A DNA stretch of 64,000 nt, taken from Acanthosepion pharaonis (taxonomy: Eukaryota; Mollusca; Cephalopoda; Sepiida; Sepiidae). Made by a program: the position numbers and the translations under genes. Positions 19,256 through 29,809 of this stretch are shown here, piece after piece. Numbering within the stretch: the stretch's first letter is position 1; the number at the start of each line of letters is the position of its first letter. A model generated the notes under the pieces. The model searched no databases. It had not been told where the DNA came from and saw nothing but the letters and a program-made list of their open reading frames with translations. Location: positions 1,037,501 to 1,101,500 of the forward strand of contig CAHIKZ030000391.1 in NCBI GenBank assembly GCA_903632075.3. Reading direction: 5' to 3'.

Positions 19256-19889
19256 GCTAAAAAAATATCTTCCTTTTTCTTTTTCTTTTCTTTCTTTTTC
19301 TTCTTCACGACAACAACCCAATACGACCCGTAGTGTGGTCTCTTAATCTCAATTTTATCCTGAATGTCACCTGGAATTCATCACTCGGGACCTTCGCCAA
19401 ACAAGTGGGTGGTCAGTTGGACGTATCGCACCTTGGTGCCAATTATTCGTTCTGTAAAATAATTTTCCTATCGTGGCCAGCTTCGACATAAAACAGATGT
19501 CTTTTCCAAACGATATGTTCGTAGATATCTAATGGTCAATATTTTTTCTTTTTTTTTAATTCTGTGGTTGTTCCAACAGATATTTTTGTTTTTCGGTCAG
19601 CGCATGACGTATTTCATTTTTATCTCTTTAGAATTCTGCGGGAGGTCGCTTGTCCAACTTGAAATTTTTACCATTGCCATGGGCAGATTAGATATATCTT
19701 ATTCGGTGCGTCGTCATAAATTAAATCAAATCCGACACATCAACGAGCCTACTTTCCTCGCTAATGAGAATAAAACCTTTATCACTTTTCTTTGTTAGAA
19801 AAATAACATCGCTTAGTGTCCTTTTCGTGATTGGTTCTTATCACCTAAATTTAATTCTCGCCTTTTTTTCTTCTTTCTTTCTAGCAACC

Positions 19890-20210
19890 TAAATAGTGTC
19901 ACAGTGGATAAAGGCGTTGGTTAGATCCAGTGACAGAACCCAAAGAGTGTGAGTTCAATACCTGGTTAACGCAGTGGAGAACTTTCAGAGGGAAAATTAA
20001 CAGGAGATAACTAATAACTGGCATCCATTAAACATGACACGTGGAACTAGAACAGTCTACCCCAGTGAGCGAAAGAAAGGGTTCAGTTTGACATTCCAAC
20101 CACCTGAAGAAGGACGGAGCGTACAACGGCCGAAAGGTTGTAATAACTATGGCGACAAAGATGATGACAATAGTCCGAATAATGTAAATAATGTACATAA
20201 TACCTCATCT
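19890..20210 (+). mobile_element. tRNA-derived SINE, family C, near full length
   Basis: The head TGTCACAGTGGATAAAGGCG (A-box-like) and TGTGAGTTCAATACCTGGTT (B-box-like) are separated by a tRNA-like distance. The body has ACATGACACGTGGAACTAGA, CCCCAGTGAGCGAAAGAAAG, CACCTGAAGAAGGACGGAGC and ACGGCCGAAAGGTTGTAATA. It ends AATAGTCCGAATAATGTAAA TAATG. The ORF 20,034-20,342 lies inside it and is not a gene. Confidence 0.85.
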
Positions 20211-20654
20211 CAGAAGTATAGACAAATATTTATGGACATGTTTCGCGACCTTATTTCTCACACACCATCCACTTTAGATATTATCTATATGTTTATTTAT
20301 TATAACAATGCTATGTTTGTATATAATCGTTTAATCAATTAAAAAAAAGGTTTTTATTTTGATATGCACTCTTATTTGGGCTTCTTTCGAAAACAGTTTA
20401 GTTAATGACATTTTTGCGGTACAATCGCTGTCCTCTCGCGGTACACCGGTTGAAAATCACTGGTCACGGTTACGCTTGCTATGATCGGTAAGAAAAGTAC
20501 TAAAATAGTTATTCAATACACTATCGATAATGACCAGGAATATCTTGTTAAAATAACATATTTTTGAAATGACAACTTCAAAGCTAAATACTGGCCAGAA
20601 TAACTAATTTAGTCTTCGTAAGTAAAGAGAAAAAATCTCAGTAGTAGTAATTTT

Positions 20655-20785
20655 CTAAGCGTAGCTTAGATGTGGTACAGGGTCAAAAGTATGAGACACC
20701 CAGTGAAGATGGGACTTACTAGTCAACCGTTATTGTTCTAGCGAGACAAGCTCGCTATTCCACCGCCTCGTGGTGCCCATGTCAG
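20655..20785 (-). mobile_element. tRNA-derived SINE, family D, copy 2
   Basis: Minus strand: CACCACGAGGCGGTGGAATA and GCGAGCTTGTCTCGCTAGAA form a tRNA-like D/anticodon arm. They are followed by a decayed B box (GGTTGACTAGTAAGTCCC), then CACTGGGTGTCTCATACTTT and ACATCTAAGCTACGCTTAGA. The 3' part matches the copy at 11.6 kb. Confidence 0.65.
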
Positions 20786-20809
20786 ATAGTAGTTTATGCG
20801 TTTTTATGA

Positions 20810-21110
20810 ATCTTGTACCTTCAGGATGGGAACGTTCATGTCACTCCACAAATACATATCTTTTGTTTCTCTAAGTAACCTTTACCTCTATAACATCTTC
20901 CTTTCTCTTTGTTAAGCCATCCATTTAAATTTGTTTATCATTTCAATTCATTTAGAAGTTTATCACTTGTTCCTTGTTTAGCATTAGGTTTCCGGTTCCT
21001 TCTACTGCAAATACATGCTTCTAAAGTCTCTACCTAAACTCTGCATTTTTATTTACTTTTTTCTTTCCGTTTCACTCTGAAATATTTTCACCCTTTAGTA
21101 GCCCCTTACG
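20810..21110 (-). pseudogene. RTE-like LINE tail fragment
   Basis: CCTTCAGGATGGGAACGTTC followed by ATGTCACTCCACAA is a diverged tail motif. The following TAAGTAACCTTTACCT..CATTTAGAAGTTTATCACTT sequence resembles the region above the tail at 9.2-9.4 kb. No readable RT domain. Confidence 0.45.
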
Positions 21111-21149
21111 TCTTAGTGGCATTATCGACATTTTTTTGGGTGAATTGAA

Positions 21150-21154
<5 letters not shown>

Positions 21155-21182
<28 letters not shown>
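21155..21182. repeat. (TA)n microsatellite
   Basis: TA run immediately before the truncated SINE. Confidence 0.95.
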
Positions 21183-21185
<3 letters not shown>

Positions 21186-21450
21186 ATTCGAATTCTAGTC
21201 GAATCCATTACATTCACTTACCTTGGGAAAGGTATGAATCTTCTTTTTCTCCTTCCAGCTATGGATAAATAGCAGGACAGACTGGGTCCTATAGCCTTGG
21301 ATGGCAACTGGTCTAGGAGAATGACAACTCTGAATTCAAAACCTTCAGAGGCTCGTTTGGGGACCTTGTGGCACCAGGTCTTTGTATTCTGTCCTTCAAA
21401 AAGTGTGGTTGGTTCTGTACAAAGCCTTCACGACTATAATCAAGAGTCGA
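21183..21450 (+). mobile_element. tRNA-Arg-like SINE, subfamily A, 5'-truncated
   Basis: It starts inside the B-box region (TTCGAATTCTAGTCGAATCC), followed by CCTTGGGAAAGGTATGAATC, TATAGCCTTGGATGGCAACT, GTCTAGGAGAATGACAACTC and GGGGACCTTGTGGCACCAGG. It ends TAATCAAGAGTCGA directly into (TA)n. The A box is missing, so this copy has no Pol III promoter. Confidence 0.85.
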
Positions 21451-21498
21451 ATATATATATATATATATATATATATACACGCACATATATATATAATA
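21451..21498. repeat. (TA)n microsatellite at SINE tail
   Basis: TA run with an ACACGCAC interruption, directly joined to the SINE-A 3' end. Confidence 0.95.
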
Positions 21499-21559
21499 TT
21501 TGGTCAAATTTAGTTCTGATTAAAAGAAAGTAAGTCTAATAAAAGTAGGACTACTAGAA

Positions 21560-21965
21560 CGTTATGTGTATAAACAAAATTTGATAACAAATGACTCATA
21601 TATTAAAAATTAATATCGACGTTTGTATAATAGATGGTAATAAGTATCATTATGTGTCGGTCTGAATAGATTGAATGAGTGTCTACATCATGACAGCCTT
21701 AGACACAACAAACCAATCAATTCTGTCCGTCACCCTCGTAATGGCTACAACAATCTCATATATCATTTCGAGACACAAAGTAGACATCGTAAGCGTTAAT
21801 CTTTAACAGGTTCCGAAGTGCGGTTCCGCGGAAATATAAGAGTGATATAAAACAAACAAATAAGCTTCTTATTCAATGGCTCGATATTTCTAAATAATAA
21901 ATTTATAAGCAGAGCGTTTTTAGGTTTTAAGATATGCCCTACTGTCCTGAAAACAATTTTCCCTG
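21560..21965 (+). repeat. Dispersed repeat, pairs with 12,180-12,560
   Basis: Shares CCTTAGACACAACAAACCAA, TCAATTCTGTCCGTC and GTTAATCTTTAACAGGTT with the 12-kb copy in the same orientation, again just downstream of a (TA)n array. Confidence 0.75.
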
Positions 21966-22010
21966 ATCTTACATTAAATTCATAGAAAATAAACCTCTAC
22001 GCTCGTTCTC

Positions 22011-22017
<7 letters not shown>

Positions 22018-22076
<59 letters not shown>
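22018..22076. repeat. (TA)n microsatellite
   Basis: Uninterrupted TA run leading into a SINE-E 3' part. Confidence 0.95.
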
Positions 22077-22077
<1 letters not shown>

Positions 22078-22180
22078 TGATGAGTCCCAAATATAGGACG
22101 AAACGGCCGTCCACTGCTTTCTGCATTCTGTTGAGGTTTCTATCACACTTGATGGATTAATTAAATATAATTCTCAAATC
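22077..22180 (+). mobile_element. SINE family E, 3' part
   Basis: GCTGATGAGTCCCAAATATA, GGACGAAACGGCCGTCCACT, GCTTTCTG and TTGAGGTTTCTATCA match the copy at 22,432-22,515. It has an extra CATTCTG. The head is replaced by (TA)n. Confidence 0.7.
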
Positions 22181-22364
22181 CTCCTAATAAATTGCTTGAA
22201 CTGGCTTCTAATGTTCTAGAGTGAGCGGCTTGGTGAGAGTAGTCGTGGCTCCAAGGGACACAGTCCTATGGTTACAGAGAACTCAGTAGAGTTCCGCCAC
22301 GGAATATGTGAGCGAGCGACGCTTTGTTGAATCTGATTTGCAATCTCTTCGTCACCGAGGCCCA

Positions 22365-22520
22365 TTAGAACAGTTGTAGGGTGTTTGCTTGACAACCTAA
22401 CTGTCAGGGTTTCAATTCACGGTTGTGGATGCACACTGCTGATGAAAACCGAATATAGGACGAAACGGCCGTCCAGTGCTTTCTGTTGAGGTTTCTATCA
22501 GACGCGATGATTTAATTATA
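22365..22520 (+). mobile_element. tRNA-derived SINE, family E, copy 2
   Basis: The head CAGTTGTAGGGTGTTTGCTT (A-box-like) and CAGGGTTTCAATTCACGG (B-box-like) precede the conserved body CTGCTGATGAAAACCGAATA and GGACGAAACGGCCGTCCAGT. Same orientation as the copy 260 bases upstream. Confidence 0.65.
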
Positions 22521-23030
22521 TATGTATATTTCACCGTTTTATATAAGTATATCATCTCATAATTTTAGACGGTAAGAAATATAACGGGGAGCTTATTAGC
22601 ATAAATATTATGGTCAAAATAACAAAGGTGAAGATACTTGTGTCCCGTAATGCATTGCGGTCTGTGAGGCACCCCTACTGCGGGTTGGTGTAACTCAGTT
22701 AAGCTCTACTGACAGAACACATCCATCTTCAGGTTGCCTTTTGAATCCAGAAGCCCCCCACAAAAAATACTTTATGATTTTTTGACACTTGAAAACAATA
22801 AATAAATAAATTTATTAAACGAAGAACTAAATAAATAGAAAAACAGGCAGTCGTGCTATTTAACGCAAAGTTGGGGATAGGAGTAAAGTATAAACTCATA
22901 ATTTTCCCAAATGAAATCAGAGGTAACGATATCGGACGAGATACGAACATTACGAACAGAGGTTCAATTTCCGAGTTGCTAACCATTAACCTCCCTGCAC
23001 ATAAAAGTATAAGGCCTTAAAGCATAATAC
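22520..23030. other. No gene recognised
   Basis: Mixed-composition sequence including an AAATAAATAAAT run near 22,800. An 85-codon reverse frame (22,729-22,986) shows no domain. Confidence 0.35.
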
Positions 23031-23034
23031 AGGG

Positions 23035-23930
23035 TGTGGCAGAAATAACTCCAATTCACCGGAGGTAACAGCAAAATTGTCTAAATCGTGTTACAGCAAA
23101 ATTGTCCAAGTCGTGTAACAGCAAAATTTTCCAATTGTTGGATTAAGCTTCGAACCGTTGTATCTTAGAAATGATTAAAGATATCTTACTGGAATTTTCC
23201 TAGATTTTCATAACACTATTGGACTCTGAGCAATAAGAATGTTTAATTCCTCTCCAAGTTTAACAGAGGAATCATGATGAAATCGATCATAAACGTAAAT
23301 GACATGTTCATCATTAATTGATCATAGCTAAGGATTGGAACTTTCAACTCATTCAAGATGATCTTCGCCTTCTCTAACCTTCTAACATTCTGTCCTGGAG
23401 TAACAAGCTGTGTCATATGTTTCACGTACGATTTCATTTTCATTTTTTTTTTTTACTGCTCTTTTGACTGTCATGACTGAAACTCCTCTCTCACGTTCCA
23501 AACGACTTATGGATTGAGTTGGATCTCTTTTAATTGATCTCTAAAGATATAAGTTGAAATGATGATCCCTCTTCCTGTTGTGACCACCTGTTCCCACTTT
23601 CTAAAATTTATTTACCGTTTTCCTGATGGTTCTTGGATGGACTTGATGATTGAAACCAGAGTATGAATGTTGTTACCATTATCCTCTAACCATTGCTCAC
23701 TTGTGGAGACAGTGAGTCTGACACAAAACACTTTTTAACATTTTTGCTGCATACCTCAAAGGGTTTTAAGTGATTCTTACCAAAAATGGCGTGAAGATGG
23801 CTAAACGCTTTATCTGAAAACCGAGGAAAAAATCAAAATTAGTTTAATGCTTTGCAGATATTAAACATTTTGTGGAATGGTTGATTATGCTGTTACATTT
23901 AGACAATTGTGCAGTTACACCCGGTACACC
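23035..23930 (-). mobile_element. Deleted Tc1/mariner-type element, copy 1
   Basis: The minus strand keeps the N-terminal transposase region, best where a 66-codon frame (23,443-23,243) reads KSYVKHMTQLVTPGQNVRRL, then EKAKIILNELK. It then jumps directly into MNMSFTFMIDFI, which belongs to sequence shared by all three copies downstream of the deletion. The DDE catalytic core is absent. Ends: three runs of GTGTAACAGCAAAATTGTCC-type sequence on the left (23,066-23,130) and its inverted form (GACAATTGTGCAGTTACACC, 23,901-23,920) on the right. Related copies at 47.3 and 56.3 kb share the same internal junction. Confidence 0.75.
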
Positions 23931-25280
23931 CCCAAGAAATACTCCTGCGCATAATTGTAAGATATTAGGGCCAATTGTGTTTTCTTCTAGCTAATGTGTT
24001 ACTTTAAGGTGGAAGGTATGTCTGCGTAGTATATATCGGAGCTGTTCCAACAGCAACCTATAAAACTGTTGAAACTTGACTAATGCATGGAATAATAATG
24101 CAACACAAAATGTACTTAGAACAAAATGTACTGAAACAAGAAAGTGTACACAATATTTACCTATAGTCTTTTGTATATTCCTGGTAAGACCGTTCCCGGA
24201 GAATGTGTTGACTGAGTCGCAGTCGGGCAGAGTCTCTGGTTGAATCTCTTGATTCATTCCTCACTGCCCGGTACCAACCATATTTATATGATCGGTACTC
24301 CACTATGCAAATTAGGTGGATCCTACCACAACAAAAACACTAGGAAAAGTCTTGCACGTCGAAAATGTATCTGATCAGCACATATAGCAATAATAATCTC
24401 CAAAATATAATGAAATGACTTTCAAGATTTCAGACAAGTATTAAGGAATTGACTGAGATTAATATCTAAAATAAATATTTAAAACTGTATTTTGACATTA
24501 TTGGATGTTCTCATAGGAAAAAAGTCCAATTATTCACCTAAGTGGCATGATAAACAGATAAAATCAATGAGATCAAGGTATATAGACTTATTAAAATTCA
24601 ACGTTATAACAACATGTAATGGTGGAATATGCAGCAAATAAATGCTGGAAACACACGACTGTTCTTGTACTGCAGGATCCGCAACATTTTGCTGATGAAC
24701 GTTGTGAGAGTATATCAAGTGGCTGATTTTCTCGCTTCTTGAATAAGCAGCCCAGACATATGAAACAATATGGCTTCTATGTTGAATATACCGCACAATC
24801 GCCTCTTTCACAATCTCTTGTTGCCGAACTTGGAACTACGAAACACTTTTCCCGAACCCCGCTCGATACCACCGAATACACAATAGCCTGGGCGTCATTG
24901 GACACGGTGATATTTACGATAAAAATATATATTTAAAGATTTTGCGCCGCTTATGTGTAAGATTACCGGAAGAAGACATCATTTATGAAAGAACAAATTT
25001 AAACAATATTAAATTTAAATAATATCATAAATAATGGAATAACTTTATATATAGTGGCGTATCTTGGATATGGGAAATAGGACGAGTGCCATGAGAACCA
25101 CTTGTTTATTGTACTACAACGCCACAGAACACTGAACAAATAGATCGTCTTGCAATATTAATTAATTAAGCTTTAATTAATTTGCCAACATTTGGCACCG
25201 GTAGGCTCTCTTCGTCGCATGTTTCTCTTGACTTGGCTGTTGAGAAGTTATAATTGAGAAATTTGTATCAGTGAAAGGAA
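23930..25280. other. No gene recognised
   Basis: AT-rich with moderate-GC patches (24,240-24,310 and 24,640-24,910). Opposed ~90-codon open frames at 24,530-24,811 and 24,739-24,936 share no recognisable domain. A small palindromic AATTAATTAAGCTTTAATTAATT sits near 25,160. Confidence 0.4.
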
Positions 25281-25284
25281 CAAG

Positions 25285-25397
25285 ATTTGGGAGTGATAAC
25301 AAAAAGACAAAAGTTATTAAGAGCTACAAAGGACTGGAGATTGTGGAGAGTCATGACAGCCGGAGTTCTGAAGGGACACAGTACATTGAAGAATAAA
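25285..25397 (+). pseudogene. RTE-like LINE ORF end, short copy
   Basis: Reads KRQKLLRATKDWRLWRVMTA, then GVLKGHSTLKNKNK. This is the last 30-40 residues of the RTE-type ORF (..RDR..WR.M...VLKGHGT). It ends at the sequence that begins a second, longer copy. Confidence 0.75.
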
Positions 25398-25789
25398 AAT
25401 AAGGATGGTAAACAGTCCAACATGCAAATTAGAAATTGGAGGCACCGAAATCAATCAGATGCAAACATTTAGATGTCTAGGAAACGCATTAACAAAGGAC
25501 AGAAAGTACGATACTGAAATACTAGGGTGCATTTGGATAGGCAAAGATGCCTTCCAAAAGCTAAGTAGAGTATTAAGAAACAGAAAAAAATATCATTAGA
25601 AACAAGGAATCAAATATCGAATTTTATGTAATATAACTCCTCATATATGGCAGCGAATGTGCAACAATCTTCTCACAGATGAAGAAGAGACTTCAAGCAA
25701 CAGAAATGTGGTTCTACTGAAAGATGCTGATAAAACCTTTGACCAAACAAGGACGAGGTTCTAGAGAAGATTGCAACAAAAAGACACTA

Positions 25790-26068
25790 TTTACATTGTT
25801 ATCATTTTTATTGCCATATCCACGATGTTTCGTCAGTTGTACTCTAGGTCCTTCTTCAGGTGATATTTCTTGGAATATCGAATAGAAACCTTTATTTGTG
25901 GTGGTATATTGTTCTAATTCCACGTGCCATGTGTTTGGCTATCTGAGTTTCAGTTAATTCCCCTTGGTAACTAAACTCACTAATTTTCTTTTTTATTGAA
26001 CTCACAACTTTTGGGGTCAAGTCAATTTTGGTCAATCATCCAACACTTTTATCCACTGGGACACTTTT
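25790..26068 (-). mobile_element. tRNA-derived SINE, family C, inserted in the RTE LINE
   Basis: Minus strand: head GTCCCAGTGGATAAAAGTGT (A-box-like) and GTTGTGAGTTCAATAA (B-box-like), body ACATGGCACGTGGAATTAGA, CACCTGAAGAAGGACCTAGA and GTACAACTGACGAAACATCG, and 3' end AATGATAACAATGTAAATAG. AGACACT at the left edge and GACACTT at the right edge are compatible with a short target duplication. The LINE sequence continues on both sides. Confidence 0.8.
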
Positions 26069-26314
26069 AAGTTACATCAGGATGAAACAGTTGCAATTTC
26101 TGAGACACATAATGAGGAAAGAGGGCTTGGAAAATTCGATGCTCTCAAGATATATTGAAGCTAAGATAGAGGAAATTAACTCATAACCTAGCTGGTGAGC
26201 TTGAGTGAATGGATGTCGGGGCAGGTTTTGGGAGAGATGGCAAAAAGTCAACAGTTATTAAGTGCTACAAAGGACATGAGATTGCTGAGGGCCATGATCG
26301 TCAAGTTTTAAAGG

Positions 26315-26385
26315 GACACGCCATATTGAAGAAGAAGAAGAAGAAGAAGAAGAAGAAGAAGAAGAAGAAGAAGAAGAAGAAATAA
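26315..26385 (+). repeat. (GAA)n microsatellite
   Basis: Runs of GAA directly attached to the RTE tail, so it originated as the LINE's 3' tail. Confidence 0.95.
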
Positions 26386-26497
26386 TAATCGTGAAAGGCG
26401 CAGTTTTGGTCACTGTACCTTAATTACTTTATTACTTTCTATTTGTTTCCTCATAGTCCGAGTACAAGGACCTATTAAAATATACGTTTTTGTCGTA

Positions 26498-27600
26498 ATA
26501 CAAGGTAAACAAAAAAGTTCTGTCCGTTTTTAAAGGAAAAAAAAGAAAACGCTTCACAGTATGTGTAACTTATATTTAGTCTTTGAAGTAATCGCCATCG
26601 GCATCCAGCATCTTCTGCCAACGTGTCTCCAGCTGTTCAATGCCCTTGCAGTAGAATTCGGGGGGGGGTTGACGCAAAAAAGTCTGTGAGGGCTTTGCGC
26701 AAGTCTGCTTCATTGGTGAAGGATTTCCCACGAAGATGATCATCCAGGGAGTGAAAGAGGTGGTAATTGGATGGCGGAAGGTCAGGTGAATAAGGTGGAT
26801 GGCACAAAGTCTCCCACCCAAGTTTACTGTATGGTATCCCTGACCACTCGCGCGACATGCGGCCTGGCGTTGTCATGGAGGAAAAGCACACCTTTGCGAT
26901 TCACCAGTGCTGGCTCCTTCTGGCGCAATGTCTGTTGCACACGTTTCAATTGCTGCAGTATAGGTCTCCAGTGACCGTTTGGCCCGTTGGTAGCAGTTCA
27001 TAATGAACAACTTGACGACTTGTCCACCAGACCCAAAGCATAATCTTGCGTGGGTGAATAGGCGGTCTTGCGGTGTGAGGGACAGCATCCTGAGGAGACA
27101 ATGTCTGGAACGCTCAGGAGTTTCGTACAGAACCCACTTTTCATCACTGGTAAGCACTCGATTGAATAAGGATGCAGTACGGTGGCGAGAAAGCAGCGAT
27201 ACGCAGGCTGCCACTCGTTGTCCCTCGTGGACCTCCAACAGCGTTTGCGGAACCCACTTGCTCAGTTTGTACGTCTTACATTGGCGGTGCAGGTGAAGTC
27301 TAACTTATCTTGTCTTACAAGTTCACCACACGTTAGAATACTGTCCTCTTCAATGGCCGCCTTCAGGACTTCGTCACAGACCTGTTGTCGTCCAGTGCGA
27401 GGCTCATCATGGAGAGACAAATCTCCCGACTTGAATTTTCGAAACCAAAGCCTTGCAGTACGTTCATCCACAGCACTATCCTTAAACGCTTGACATATGC
27501 GGCGACTTGATGCAGCTGCTGATAAGCCCACTTTGAAGTCGTAAAGCAAACAGCCCCGAACGATATTTATACTATTTACTATTGTAAATAATTATAACTC
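26498..27600 (-). mobile_element. Mariner-type DNA transposon, inactive
   Basis: The right (3') end on the minus strand is near 26,500, where ACAAGGTAAACAAAAAAGTT followed by CTGTCCG resembles mariner termini of the GGTTG.CAAAAAAGTTCTTTCG type, next to TA. The left end beyond 27,550 is not clearly recognisable. The single transposase gene inside is described separately. Confidence 0.7.
26578..27549 (-). pseudogene. Mariner transposase (DD34D family), frameshifted
   Basis: The start codon at 27,549 gives MLYDFKVGLSAAASSRRICQ, AFKDSAVDERTARLWFRKFK and SGDLSLHDEPRTGRQQ: the first HTH and linker of mariner transposases. The catalytic region follows in shifted frames: TSDEKWVLYETPERSR (first Asp at about 27,144), then PTGQTVTGDLY, then FLHDNARPHVAR (second Asp at about 26,873), then CHPPYSPDLPPSNYHLF (third Asp at about 26,782). 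The second and third Asp are about 30 codons apart rather than the usual 34, because of a small deletion and frame change near 26,840. It ends near 26,578 (QKMLDADGDYFKD). At least three frameshifts make it non-functional; similar elements cut and paste at TA sites. Confidence 0.88.
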
Positions 27601-28770
27601 CTCAACCCAGAAATAATAAAAAAAAAACAGAAATTCTGAGTTAATATATTTTTGAGAAAATTCAGTCAGCATAATTTTTTTAAAAGAATATGTTTATGCA
27701 GTACTATATTTAAATTCATTTCAGATAAAATATAACAGTTAAAGATAGTCTTCTGGGGGTACTATAATTTATTATGTATATAATGTTCTTTATATAGTAG
27801 GGCACCTTTGCACTTACGCAATCTATCAGATGTTTCCTGATGCGTGTGAATTCCACGCCTTGCTATGAAAAACAATTAGAATTCATTTGGATTCTATATT
27901 GGTAATCTATTATATTAGAGTACGAACATAAAAAAAAATACAGACTTTTAGAATAGTCTAAAGATAAACTGTCTGGCTGAGAATCAAAGTTGAAAAATTC
28001 TAAAAGTGCAATTCTTTTTGGCAAAATAGGGACATCCCAATTAAACAGTTCAAAATGGATAGATGTTAATAGAATCATTAAGTTATTGATTTTGTGTAAT
28101 CAGAATTAAGAGCAAAGAACTTGTTGATTGATAAAAATCGACTTTTCATAATTTGAAATCTTGAATTATTCCATAATTTCAGACAATATTAAGAATTCAA
28201 AAAAAAAACAAAAAAAAACAAAAAACAGAAAAAAACAAAAAAAAACCTATGATCAAAATTCTTCTCTTGAAACAACTAAGAAGAAAATATACCAGAGGAA
28301 ATAATTCCCTAGAATAAGTATAGATTCCTTCCAAATGTCAGATAAAAAAACAAACAAACAAAAAAAACAAATATAATATTGCTACCATGTCTGCGTGTGT
28401 GATACCCAACCCAAACTGTCCACACTTGAAGGAGTTTACAGGTTTTTACGCAGCATTATAGAAGATGAATTATGTTCCAACTTACAGCATGTTCCCAAAG
28501 TGGAAGCGTTACTAGCCCTTCGCTATTCAATCGGAATTTACTATGCGAAAGAAACAATATTCCTTAATCCCATGTAACCGGCGTCAAATCATCTTGCATT
28601 CTTTGGGTAAGCAGAAAGTGCCAAAGAGAATTGTCTCTTTGTGGAAGTCCGTAGAAGATCCTTCAGGTGTAGGGTCAAATGATATCTATCCTACATACCC
28701 TCTCAATATGCACCCGTTTTATCTCCTTTTACTTCGTTACAATCTCACTCAGTAATCCCTTCTAGTTTGA
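27600..28770. other. No gene recognised; A-rich simple repeats
   Basis: AT-rich sequence with A-rich runs at 28,199-28,250 (CAAAAAAAAA repeats) and 28,345-28,372. The forward frames at 28,395-28,755 (for example STLEGVYRFLRSIIEDELC) show no recognised domain. Confidence 0.4.
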
Positions 28771-28774
28771 TAGG

Positions 28775-28783
28775 AAGAGAGTC

Positions 28784-28824
<41 letters not shown>

Positions 28825-28837
28825 TGAGTGGACTCAG

Positions 28838-28895
<58 letters not shown>

Positions 28896-28980
28896 GTACG
28901 GACAGTTAGAAATAGATATATATGAAGAGACTAAGATAGAAATATCGATAGATAGATATGAACAGAGATAGATATAAAAG

Positions 28981-29040
<60 letters not shown>

Positions 29041-29148
29041 TTTGTATATATATATAGAGAGAGATAAATAGATAGATAGATATGAAGAGATTAGATAGGC
29101 ATATCGATCTGTAGATATAAACAGAGATAGATAGATACATATAAAGGG

Positions 29149-29199
<51 letters not shown>

Positions 29200-29225
29200 T
29201 AGATATATAGATAGATAGATATGGA
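28775..29225. repeat. Compound (GATA)n, (GA)n and (TA)n region
   Basis: (GATA)n at about 28,782-28,855, (GA)n at 28,855-28,894, (TA)n at 28,983-29,038 and 29,154-29,197, linked by GATAGATATGAAGAGAGATA-type sequence. Reverse-strand open frames are translations of the repeat. Confidence 0.95.
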
Positions 29226-29809
29226 TATACTCAGATATATATGTGTTTTCTGTTTTGTTATGATTTTCTTTTTTTTGTTTTTAGAATAGTAGATAAACTT
29301 TCTTATCGCCCGGGCAATACCCCTTGAACTGGAGTATATGCTCACCCCTTGTTTCCTGTTTACGAAGGGATTCCCGGATTCTTTCCTTTTCTCTGACCTC
29401 AGTATTAGTGCTGTAGTGAATCTCTTCTGATGAATGTGGTTTGTGGCAACGTCTCTTCATGCTAAGGGTTTCCTGGTTGGTATTTTTCTGGTTGCTGTTG
29501 CCGACTTGTAGTTAGGAATCCAAACTCTTGCTTAGCATCTTGAGAGCATGCGCAGATCAAGAGTTGCATAATACTGGAGTATTTGAAGTGCTAATGCGCG
29601 CATAGAAGTGTGTCCCTGCACGCACCTCCGGTGGGCAACCCTGATGCCATATTATGTTGCAGTCTGTACCAGTTTGTTTCTGCCCACATCACATACGATG
29701 GTCGTCTGCTACTATTACATTAGGCCATTTGCTTACAACATAACTCAACATGACCATAAAAAAAAACAAATATTTAGACCTAAGCCAGCTAAATATTATA
29801 CATAAACCC

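Larger units (their letters stand above)
25398..26390 (+). pseudogene. RTE-like LINE RT C-terminus, split by a SINE, with (GAA)n tail
   Basis: Part one (25,405-25,785) reads KLEIGGTEINQMQTFRCLGN, ALTKDRKYDTEILGCIWIGK, DAFQKLSRVLRNRKK, then the decayed Y-GSEC..NNLLTDEEE..ATEMWFY..MLIKP region. After a reverse-strand SINE (25,790-26,068), part two resumes with KQLQFLRHIMRKEGLENSML and ends in the tail GGCCATGATCGTCAAGTTTT AAAGGGACACGCCATATT followed by (GAA)n to 26,383. The palm catalytic motifs are missing through 5' truncation, and several frameshifts occur. This is the clearest member of the family in the window and shows its natural (GAA)n 3' end. Confidence 0.8.

Noticed and set aside
27003..27493. 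Forward-strand ORFs of about 100 codons
   Set aside because: They are antisense shadows of the mariner transposase, whose minus-strand domains are clearly readable.
28931..29345. Reverse-strand ORFs of Ile-Tyr repeats
   Set aside because: Translations of (TA)n and (GATA)n microsatellites.
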